15,586 nucleotides of DNA, from contig JAFAGN010000213.1 in the NCBI GenBank assembly GCA_023422695.1, positions 1-15,586 of the forward strand. Reading direction: 5' to 3'. The translations under genes and the position numbers were made by a program. The notes under the pieces were generated by a model that was not told where the DNA came from, ran no database searches, and was given only the letters and a program-made list of their open reading frames with translations. Origin of the DNA: Pseudomonadota bacterium. GTDB lineage: Bacteria; Pseudomonadota; Alphaproteobacteria; Sphingomonadales; Sphingomonadaceae. Position 1 is the first letter of the stretch; every line of letters starts with the position of its first letter. Shown here one piece after another: positions 7,223-15,586 of the stretch.

Positions 7223-8797
7223 ATGAATCACAAAAGCCTGCTTCTTGCCGCGTGCCTGTCATTCGCCTTCGCTCCGCCCGCTTTTGCGCAAACGGTGACC
7301 GGATCCGGGGTGATCCCCGCAACCGCCAACAACAGCGCCGAACGCGCCATCGGTTTTGCCGCGAGCGCCCCCGCGAACGGCGCGCTGGTGATCGTGATGG
7401 CCGACGCAGCGCTGCCGCCGCTCGACGGAATCGCGCTCGGCGCCGCCGAACGTCAGGCGGTGAGCGCAGCAATCGCCGCCGCGACCTTCGATGGCAAGGC
7501 GGGATCGACGCTGTCGCTGCGCGGGATCGGCGCCTATTCGCGCATCCTGCTTGTCGGCGCAGGCGCGACGCCCACCTCGCTCGCGCTCGCCGAAGCAGGC
7601 GGCAAGGCGGCGCAGGATCTGAAAAGCGAAGCCCAGCCGGTGACGATCGCCGGCGCGTTCGGCGACGCATCGGCCGCTGACGTCGCTTATGGCTTCGCGC
7701 TCGGGCAATATCGTTTCGACCGGTACAAGACGGTCGACAAAAAGGCACCGCCGACCGGCGCGGTCACCGTCGTCGGCGCCAACCCGGCCGCTGCCGAAGC
7801 CGCGTTCAACGGGCGCTGGAAACCGCTGGTCGATGGCGTCCGCCTGTCGCGCGACCTTACCAACGAACCCGCCAACGTCATCTATCCCGAAAGCTTCGTC
7901 GCGCGGGTGCGCGAGGCGTTCGCCGGAACCGCCGGGGTCAGCATCGAGGTGCTCGACGAAGCGGCGATGCGCAAACTCGGCATGGGGACGATCGTCGGGG
8001 TCGGGCAGGGCAGCCCGCGCGGATCGCGGCTGATGCTCGTGCGCTATCGCGGCGCGAATGGCCCCGCGGCGCCGATGGCGTTTGTCGGCAAGGGGATCAC
8101 CTTTGATTCGGGCGGCATTTCGCTGAAACCCGGCGCCGGCATGTGGGACATGAAGGGCGATATGTCGGGCGCGGCATCGGTGATGGGCGCCGTCCTGTCG
8201 CTCGCCAAGTCGCGCGCGCCCGCGCACGTCGTCGGCGTTGCGGCGCTCGCCGAGAATATGCCCGACGGCAACGCCCAGCGTCCCGGCGACGTCACCCGCA
8301 CGATGTCGGGCAAGACGATCGAGATGCTCAACAGCGATGCCGAAGGGCGCCTCGTCCTCGCCGACGCCAATGAATATGTCGCGCAGGCGTACAAGCCGCG
8401 CGCGATCGTCAATATCGCGACGCTGACCGGCGCAATCGTCGGCGCGCTCGACGACCAATATGCCGGGCTGTTCGCACGCGACGAAAAGCTCGCCGCCGCG
8501 CTGCTCGCCGCCGGAACCGCGAGCGGCGAGGAAGTGTGGCGGATGCCGCTGCACAAAAATTATGCCGAAAAAATCAAATCGGACATCGCCGACATTCGCA
8601 ACATCGCGCCAAGCCAAGGGCCGGGCGCCAGCATCGGCGCGCATGTCATCGGCTATTTCGTCGACGAAGCGACGCCGTGGGCGCATCTCGACATCGCCGG
8701 GGTGAACCAGGCCGACAAGGCATCGCCGCTGGTCCCCAAGGGAATGAGCGGTTTCGGCGTGCGCCTGCTCGATCAAGTGGCGCGCAACGGGGAATAG
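7223..8797 (+). CDS. Exported M17 leucyl aminopeptidase family protein
   Basis: The 524-residue protein is a two-zinc aminopeptidase of the PepA/LAP family that removes N-terminal residues from peptides. All active-site residues are present at a constant +20 offset from E. coli PepA: metal ligands K290, D295, D313, D372 and E374, and catalytic K302 and R376. The family signature appears as NSDAEGRL (370-377) in place of the usual NTDAEGRL, with Ser for Thr. Unlike classical cytosolic PepA, it starts with a Sec signal peptide (MNHKSLLLAACLSFAFAPPA, cleavage after AFA-Q at about 22/23), so it should work in the periplasm. This suits the neighbouring exported acylase and M16 peptidase. GGGGA lies 7 bases before the ATG. 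A weak promoter (TTGCGA at 7165-7170, TATGCA at 7187-7192, 16-base spacer) is possible. No terminator is seen, but a REP pair follows the stop codon. Confidence 0.93.
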   Translation: MNHKSLLLAACLSFAFAPPAFAQTVTGSGVIPATANNSAERAIGFAASAPANGALVIVMADAALPPLDGIALGAAERQAVSAAIAAATFDGKAGSTLSLRGIGAYSRILLVGAGATPTSLALAEAGGKAAQDLKSEAQPVTIAGAFGDASAADVAYGFALGQYRFDRYKTVDKKAPPTGAVTVVGANPAAAEAAFNGRWKPLVDGVRLSRDLTNEPANVIYPESFVARVREAFAGTAGVSIEVLDEAAMRKLGMGTIVGVGQGSPRGSRLMLVRYRGANGPAAPMAFVGKGITFDSGGISLKPGAGMWDMKGDMSGAASVMGAVLSLAKSRAPAHVVGVAALAENMPDGNAQRPGDVTRTMSGKTIEMLNSDAEGRLVLADANEYVAQAYKPRAIVNIATLTGAIVGALDDQYAGLFARDEKLAAALLAAGTASGEEVWRMPLHKNYAEKIKSDIADIRNIAPSQGPGASIGAHVIGYFVDEATPWAHLDIAGVNQADKASPLVPKGMSGFGVRLLDQVARNGE

Positions 8798-8808
8798 CGA
8801 TCTCCAAT

Positions 8809-8890
8809 CCCGTTCGTGTCGAGCGAAGTCGAGACACCGCGAAGTCGGACGCTGCCGATGCGCATCTTGACCTCGCTCGATACGAATGGG
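8809..8890. repeat. Inverted pair of REP-like sequences
   Basis: Two copies of a 29-base sequence (8809-8837 and 8862-8890) face each other across 24 bases. They match at 23 of 29 positions, and every difference is a transition (G/A or C/T), so the pair can still form a long stem with G:U wobbles. The core of the left copy, GTGTCGAGCGAAGTCGAGAC, is itself partly palindromic. I recall closely similar units as very abundant between sphingomonad genes. Lying just after the M17 stop and before the clpB promoter, the pair may stabilise the upstream mRNA or block read-through. Confidence 0.75.
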
Positions 8891-8908
8891 AACTGGCCAA
8901 CGCACCCC

Positions 8909-8938
8909 CTTGTGTTGCCAAATAGCAACACTATCTTG
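8909..8938 (+). promoter_or_regulatory. Predicted RpoH (sigma-32) heat-shock promoter of clpB
   Basis: CTTG (8909-8912) is followed after 17 bases by ACTATCTTG (8930-8938). This fits the alphaproteobacterial sigma-32 pattern CTTG-N17/18-CYTATNT with one mismatch in the -10 core. Transcription would start near 8943-8945, giving a leader of about 20 bases before the clpB ATG with AAAGGGG as its Shine-Dalgarno. clpB is a classical RpoH regulon member, which supports the reading. No CIRCE element is seen. Confidence 0.55.
8912..8931. promoter_or_regulatory. Perfect inverted repeat in the clpB promoter spacer
   Basis: GTGTTGC (8912-8918) and GCAACAC (8925-8931) are perfect 7-bp arms around CAAATA. 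The repeat fills the spacer between the putative -35 and -10, where a dimeric regulator would block or reshape the promoter. It may instead be a short hairpin ending transcripts from the M17 gene, but no T-run follows it on the plus strand. Confidence 0.5.
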
Positions 8939-8964
8939 CGAGACAAGAAAGGGGCTTATTTCCC

Positions 8965-11542
<2,578 letters not shown>

Positions 11543-11544
<2 letters not shown>

Positions 11545-11547
11545 GAG
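11543..11547 (+). promoter_or_regulatory. Shine-Dalgarno overlapping the clpB stop
   Basis: AGGAG shares bases with the clpB TAG stop and is 8 bases before the GTG at 11556. The layout suggests translational coupling and fixes the GTG start. Confidence 0.75.
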
Positions 11548-11555
11548 CGCATCGC

Positions 11556-13031
11556 GTGGATCAGGAGTGGGCGCGGCTCGATGCCGCGGCGGGGCGGAGC
11601 ATCGGGCAGGGGCGCTACGCAGACGCCGCCGCGCTGCTGCGCCAGGCGCTCGCGCTGCGCCCCGACCACGCCGACGGCTGGTTCAATCTTGGCTACGCGC
11701 TGCGTCAGGCGCGCGCCTATCCCGCCGCACTCGACGCCTATGCCGAAGCGCTGCGCCTGCAAATCGGCGGCGCCGAAGCGGTGCATGTCAACCGTGCCGC
11801 CATCCTGTCGGAATATATGGAGCGCAGCGCCGAGGCCGAAGCCGAATTGCGCGCCGCGCTCGCGATAAACCCGGCCTTTCTGCCCGCCTGGCTCAACTTC
11901 GGCGGCCTGATGGAGGACGTCGGCAACGCCGAAGCGGCGGCCAACGCCTATGCCGAGGCGCTGCGCCGCGCCCCCGGCAATGGCCGCGCCCGCGCGCGGC
12001 TGGCGGCGATCCGGGTTCACCGGGACGACACTGCGGCCGCGATCCGCGATCTTGAACAACAGCTACAAAGCGGCGCCGATAGCCAGGACGACGCCGCCGA
12101 AATGCTTTTTGCCCTCGGCAACGCGCTCGACGCGGCGGGGCGCTACCCGGAAGCCTTTGCGGCGATCGCCCAGGCGAACCAGATCAACGCCGCGTTGCGC
12201 CCGCCGTCGCGCCGTTACAACCGCGACACGCTGGAGCGTCTTGTCGACCATCTGATCGCGGCATTTCCCGCACCGCCCGAAGGCCCGCCGTCGGCTGATG
12301 GCCCCGAAATGCTGTTCATCTGCGGCATGTTCCGGTCGGGATCGACGGTGATCGAACAATTGCTCGGGCGTCATCCGCTTGTCCAGATTGGCGGAGAACT
12401 CGAGCTGATTCCGGCGCTGGTCCACGAGCGGCTGACCCCCTACCCCGCCGCGCTCGGCACGCTCAACGCCGACGCCAAGCAAAGCCTGCGCGACGCCTAT
12501 CTACAGGCCGTGACGGGCAGTTTCCCGGACGCCCGCTATGTCACCGACAAGCGGCCCGACAATTTCCTGCATATCGGGCTGATCAAGACGCTCTTTCCCG
12601 CCGCGCGGATCGTCTTCACCGAACGCGCCGCGCTCGACAATATCCTGTCGATCTATTTCCTGAACTTCGCCGACACGATCAACTACAGCGACCGGCTGGA
12701 CGATGCGGTGCATTATTTCGGTCAGCATCGCCGACTGATGGCGCATTGGCAGGACATTTTCGGCGACGATATTGTCACGGTTTCGTACGACGAGATGGTC
12801 CAGGCGCCTGATCAGGTGCTTGCAGAAACGTGGCGCGCGCTTGGGTTGCCGCCCCTCGATCCCGCTGCTCCGCCAAGCAAGGTCGCGCCGATCATCCGGA
12901 CCCCCAGCAACTGGAAGGCGCGATCGGCGCTCCACACGCAGTCGTCGGGGCGATGGAAAAATTACGCCGCCGAACTGGCGCCCGTCATCGCCGCGCTCGA
13001 TAGTGCCCAGAGTCAAAACCCGATCGGCTGA
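11556..13031 (+). CDS. TPR-domain sulfotransferase (Sulfotransfer_3-type)
   Basis: The 491-residue protein joins an N-terminal tetratricopeptide solenoid to a sulfotransferase. About five TPR-like helix pairs can be seen (roughly 3-36, 37-70, 76-106, 109-140 and 182-212; for example GWFNLGYALRQARAYPAALD). The catalytic part starts near 250 with the PAPS 5'-phosphosulfate loop GMFRSGSTVIEQLL (257-270). DKRPDNFLHIGLIKTLFP (331-348) is typical of TPR-sulfotransferases. The 3'-phosphate site keeps R357 and S365 in R-x7-S spacing, but the usual RDPxD is replaced by RAALD. It would move sulfate from PAPS to a hydroxyl or tyrosine-like acceptor bound by the TPRs; the acceptor is unknown. There is no signal peptide or membrane segment, so it is cytoplasmic or peripheral. 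It begins with GTG, is coupled to clpB, and converges with the hydroxylase gene, the stops being 16 bases apart. Confidence 0.88.
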   Translation: MDQEWARLDAAAGRSIGQGRYADAAALLRQALALRPDHADGWFNLGYALRQARAYPAALDAYAEALRLQIGGAEAVHVNRAAILSEYMERSAEAEAELRAALAINPAFLPAWLNFGGLMEDVGNAEAAANAYAEALRRAPGNGRARARLAAIRVHRDDTAAAIRDLEQQLQSGADSQDDAAEMLFALGNALDAAGRYPEAFAAIAQANQINAALRPPSRRYNRDTLERLVDHLIAAFPAPPEGPPSADGPEMLFICGMFRSGSTVIEQLLGRHPLVQIGGELELIPALVHERLTPYPAALGTLNADAKQSLRDAYLQAVTGSFPDARYVTDKRPDNFLHIGLIKTLFPAARIVFTERAALDNILSIYFLNFADTINYSDRLDDAVHYFGQHRRLMAHWQDIFGDDIVTVSYDEMVQAPDQVLAETWRALGLPPLDPAAPPSKVAPIIRTPSNWKARSALHTQSSGRWKNYAAELAPVIAALDSAQSQNPIG

Positions 13032-13047
13032 CCGACAGCTGGTTGGA

Positions 13048-14301
13048 TCAACGGTCCTGATTGGCGAAAAAGTCGACCAGCAAACCCTGTTCCTGCGCCG
13101 ACAGATGCGGGTTCCACACGTCGAAGATCAGCACCAGACGGTTCTGATCGCTGCGATTGATCGCTTCATGTTCGATCGTGTCGTCGAACGCAAAAGCCTC
13201 ACCCTCGACCCATGGCCGCGTCTCACCGCCGACGCGAAATTCGCAGCCCGGCGGGACCACCAGCGGCAGATGGACGATCGCGCGCGTGTTGGTGACCCCG
13301 GTATGCGGCGGGATATGGGCGCCGGGCCGCAACATCGAGAAAAATGCCGAAGGGGCTTTGCCGGGTACCGGCGCCAGCGGCGCCCGGGCGAGCGCCGCTG
13401 CGGTTGCCGGGCAGCGATCGAGCACGCGCTGGTTCGGGACGCCATATTCCCACAGGAAACAGGCGGTCCAGTCGAGCGATTGATCGAGCGGCGACCATTT
13501 GCTTTCGGGCGCGCCCTCTTCCATCCGGACATAGGGGCGCAGGTCGTCGCCGCCCTGTTCGATCAGCGCCAGCCCCTCGCGGCGGATGTCCGCCGTCGCC
13601 GCTTCCAGCTCGGCAAACCATGGGAACAACCGCTTGTCGAAAAATTCATCGGCGGGCAGGAACGGGTAATAAAGCCCGTGGCACTCGTTGCGATAGGTGG
13701 TGCTACGCCCCAGTACGATGTCCAGACAGCGGTTGAACCGGCGCATGTCGGGGTCCGCGGCGCGGTCGGCGCCGAACAGGGCATCATAGCGCTGGCTTAG
13801 TTTTCCGGCATGCGTCGCCATAAAGGCTTCGCCCTGCCGAATGACGTCGAGGACCGGCTGCGGCGGGTTGGTGATCTGGCGCCCGACCTGGATCACCGCA
13901 GCCCACGCCAACACGGCATCGCCTTCCTTGCCCGCGCGCTGTTCCAGCTCGGCCTTGCGGAAGAGGGCGGTGAACTGGAAGCGGTCGGCGGCCAGCGCGC
14001 GATCGAGCGCGGCACGCTCGCCCGGCACGTCATCCAGCGCGCGGCGCGACGTCGCCAGATTGATCCACAGGATCGGCTCGCCCGGATCGGCGGCAGCGGC
14101 CTGGGTAAAAAGATCCGACGCCGCGGCCCAGTTCTGGTCCTGCAAATGATGCATCCCGCGGGCATTCAACAGCTGCGGGTCGTGCGGCGCCAGCGTCAGC
14201 GCGGCGTCGAGATGGCGCAATTCGGCGCCGCGATCGCCGCGCCGCCGCGCCTCGGTGAACGCGGCCAGGTGTTGCTGGACTTTGTTGCTTTGCTCTGTCA
14301 C
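13048..14301 (-). CDS. TPR protein with aspartyl/asparaginyl beta-hydroxylase (2-oxoglutarate oxygenase) domain
   Basis: The 417-residue protein has TPR-like helices at about 9-40, 44-73, 77-107 and 110-140, then an AspH-type jelly-roll domain (about 190-397). Iron ligands are H333 (IPPHTGVTN) and H378 (TIEHEA), 45 residues apart, close to the two-histidine arrangement of AspH (H679 and H725 in human). R388, ten residues after H378, matches the arginine that binds 2-oxoglutarate (R735). HLPLVVPPGCEFRVGGE between them is typical of bacterial members. The family hydroxylates Asp/Asn in proteins or, in LpxO, the 2-position of lipid A acyl chains; the substrate here is unknown. There is no signal peptide, and LpxO-like membrane segments are absent, favouring a soluble protein or peptide substrate. 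Translation starts with GTG (GTGACAGAG), with AGGCGG about 5 bases upstream. It is divergent from the sulfotransferase-like gene (59-base gap) and convergent with the TPR-sulfotransferase gene. Confidence 0.88.
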   Translation of the reverse strand: MTEQSNKVQQHLAAFTEARRRGDRGAELRHLDAALTLAPHDPQLLNARGMHHLQDQNWAAASDLFTQAAAADPGEPILWINLATSRRALDDVPGERAALDRALAADRFQFTALFRKAELEQRAGKEGDAVLAWAAVIQVGRQITNPPQPVLDVIRQGEAFMATHAGKLSQRYDALFGADRAADPDMRRFNRCLDIVLGRSTTYRNECHGLYYPFLPADEFFDKRLFPWFAELEAATADIRREGLALIEQGGDDLRPYVRMEEGAPESKWSPLDQSLDWTACFLWEYGVPNQRVLDRCPATAAALARAPLAPVPGKAPSAFFSMLRPGAHIPPHTGVTNTRAIVHLPLVVPPGCEFRVGGETRPWVEGEAFAFDDTIEHEAINRSDQNRLVLIFDVWNPHLSAQEQGLLVDFFANQDR

Positions 14302-14360
14302 CGTGCCGCCTAATCATAGGTTCAAATCAAGCGCAAGTGCGGCAGGATTAGAGACGGATC
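14302..14360. promoter_or_regulatory. Shared divergent control region
   Basis: These 59 bases lie between the start codons of the hydroxylase (minus) and the sulfotransferase-like gene (plus), so promoters for both must sit here or within the other gene. It is more AT-rich than its surroundings. TATGAT on the minus strand is a possible -10, but would give a leader of only a few bases. No complete promoter is assigned. Confidence 0.4.
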
Positions 14361-15392
14361 ATGGCCGACAACATCCTGTCCAGCCAGACGGCTTTGGGTG
14401 CCGAATGGCTTGCGCACCGGTTTGACGAAGCGACCGGAAACATCCGGTTTGTCGACTATGACCGCGCGGCGCGGGCCGCCGTTCCTTTCCTGACCGACGA
14501 CCATCTGCCGCCGCGGGACTATCGGGCAATCACCCGCGACGACGCGCGCGCGATCGGTCAGACGGCGCCGGTTCATTTCATCTTCCATTCGGGATTCTGC
14601 TGCTCGACGCTGCTTGCGGCCTGCCTCGACCGGCCCGGCGTGGCGAGCGGGCTCAGCGAACCGATGATCCTGAACGATATCGTTGGTTGGCGGTTGCGCG
14701 GCGCGCCGCCCAACGCGATCGGGCCGCTATTGGCCGACGTACTGCGCCTGCTGGGGCGGCCATTTCCGGGCGATCAGGCGGCGATTATCAAACCGTCGAA
14801 TGTCGTCAACGGGCTGGCGGCGGCGATGCTGGCCATCCAGCCACAGGCGCGGGCGATCGTCATGCACGCGCCGCTCGACGATTTCCTGACCTCGATTGCC
14901 AAAAAGGGGCTCGACGGTCGCCGCTGGGTCCGCGAGTTGTTCGTCAAACTGCGCGCCGAAGGACGCGTTCAGGCGCTGGGTTTCACCGACGTCGACTTTC
15001 TGGGACAAACCGATCTGCAGATCGCGGCGATGGCCTGGCTGGCGCAACAGTCGCTGTTCGCTAGCCTGATTACGGGGGCGCCTGATCGCGTCCGCGCGCT
15101 CGACAGTGCGGCCTTTCTTGCACAGCCCGAGGCTGCACTTGCCCAGGCCGCGGCCCATTTCGGCCTGACGCTCGATGCCGATCAGCTTGCCGCGATGCTG
15201 GACGGACCGCTGCAACGCAATTCGAAGGATGGCAGCAGCTTTAGCGCGGCTGATCGCGCGGCGGACTATGACAAGGGCCGCGCTGCGCATGGCGATGAAA
15301 TCGCCAAGGTTGCGATGTGGGCCGCGGAAGTTGCGCGGACCGTTGGCATCGACACAAGGCTGGCCGCACCGCTGATCGCGCAACCGGCCTAG
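14361..15392 (+). CDS. Divergent sulfotransferase-like P-loop protein
   Basis: This 343-residue cytoplasmic protein resembles the sulfotransferase fold but is degenerate. A beta-strand and loop, HFIFHSGFCCSTLLAACLD (72-90), occupy the position of the PAPS 5'-phosphosulfate loop, with FCCST in place of the usual PRSGTT. It is followed by GLSEP (97-101), a motif common after that loop, and by IIKPSN (142-147). The 3'-phosphate region reads MHAPLDDFLTS (168-178): the normal arginine is His169 and the serine position is Thr177 or Ser178. PAPS binding is therefore possible but not secure. It might use another activated donor, a nucleotide, or be a non-catalytic partner. No signal peptide or TPR is present. 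The ATG at 14361 has a modest purine-rich upstream stretch. Its head-to-head position with the hydroxylase suggests a joint job. Family assignment is moderately sure; function is not. Confidence 0.7.
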   Translation: MADNILSSQTALGAEWLAHRFDEATGNIRFVDYDRAARAAVPFLTDDHLPPRDYRAITRDDARAIGQTAPVHFIFHSGFCCSTLLAACLDRPGVASGLSEPMILNDIVGWRLRGAPPNAIGPLLADVLRLLGRPFPGDQAAIIKPSNVVNGLAAAMLAIQPQARAIVMHAPLDDFLTSIAKKGLDGRRWVRELFVKLRAEGRVQALGFTDVDFLGQTDLQIAAMAWLAQQSLFASLITGAPDRVRALDSAAFLAQPEAALAQAAAHFGLTLDADQLAAMLDGPLQRNSKDGSSFSAADRAADYDKGRAAHGDEIAKVAMWAAEVARTVGIDTRLAAPLIAQPA

Positions 15393-15518
15393 CGCTGCTG
15401 CACTGATCGCCATCCCACGCGCGGTCACAACTCTGGCGCCTGAATAGCGAACAAGCTTCAGGTCGGCCGGAGCGCCGCCGAATTGCACCTCTGTCGACTA
15501 TTCGCGGCATGTCCGCAC

Positions 15519-15533
15519 GCGCCCATCGGGCGC
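15519..15533. other. Small GC hairpin downstream of the sulfotransferase-like gene
   Basis: GCGCCC-ATC-GGGCGC is a perfect 6-bp stem about 126 bases after the stop at 15392. No T-run follows, so a terminator role is unproven. An 8-bp inverted repeat (GCGAACAA at 15447-15454, TTGTTCGC at 15540-15547) encloses it. No gene is visible from 15393 to the window end. Confidence 0.3.
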
Positions 15534-15586
15534 TGGCGATTGTTCGCAAGGTACGTGCCGCACAAACGAAAAGGGCGGGTCGCGTG

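Noticed and set aside
7259..8905. Long minus-strand open frame (548 codons) opposite the M17 gene
   Set aside because: Arg/His/Asp-rich low-information translation typical of an antisense frame in GC-rich DNA. The plus-strand gene has every M17 active-site residue.
13032..13047. Possible bidirectional terminator between the convergent TPR genes
   Set aside because: Only a 5-bp stem with a G:U pair can form around the AGCT core and no T-run lies on either side.
15567..15586. Possible ribosome site and GTG start of a next gene at the very end of the window
   Set aside because: GGGCGGG followed by GTG is suggestive, but there is no coding sequence left to test it.

Overview
The window comes from a GC-rich alphaproteobacterium, most likely of the Sphingomonadales (Sphingopyxis/Sphingobium/Sphingomonas type). 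That call rests on third-position GC bias, a run of exported peptidases and acylases, and two palindromic intergenic repeats of a kind I associate with sphingomonad genomes. The repeat attribution is from memory and was not searched. No tRNA, rRNA, CRISPR array, insertion sequence or prophage gene is visible.

Left part (1-4921). A Bcr/CflA-type MFS exporter lies on the minus strand at the window edge. A 354-base gap follows, holding a 133-bp compound palindromic element and a rho-independent terminator. The terminator closes a minus-strand unit of a large secreted M16 zinc peptidase and a 99-residue beta-rich protein of unknown function. A penicillin-acylase-family enzyme (4922-7078) lies 100 bases upstream on the same strand and may feed into this unit.

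Centre (7079-11544). Divergent from the acylase is an exported M17 leucyl-aminopeptidase-like enzyme. Next comes a 167-base gap with an inverted pair of REP-like sequences and a good RpoH (sigma-32) type promoter whose spacer contains a perfect 7-bp inverted repeat. This promoter drives the disaggregase clpB.

Right part (11545-15586). A TPR-sulfotransferase gene starts 11 bases after clpB, with its Shine-Dalgarno overlapping the clpB stop codon. It converges on a TPR plus aspartyl/asparaginyl beta-hydroxylase-type oxygenase. That gene is divergent, across 59 bases, from a second, degenerate sulfotransferase-like gene. These three genes look like a small hydroxylation/sulfation module whose substrate cannot be read from the sequence, and they are the best candidate here for something undescribed. 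The last 194 bases (15393-15586) contain no gene I can support, only a small GC-rich hairpin.

Working together, the left and central genes (M16, acylase, M17) fit extracytoplasmic breakdown of peptides and N-acyl compounds. ClpB is cytoplasmic proteostasis, and its transcript probably carries the TPR-sulfotransferase along under heat-shock control.
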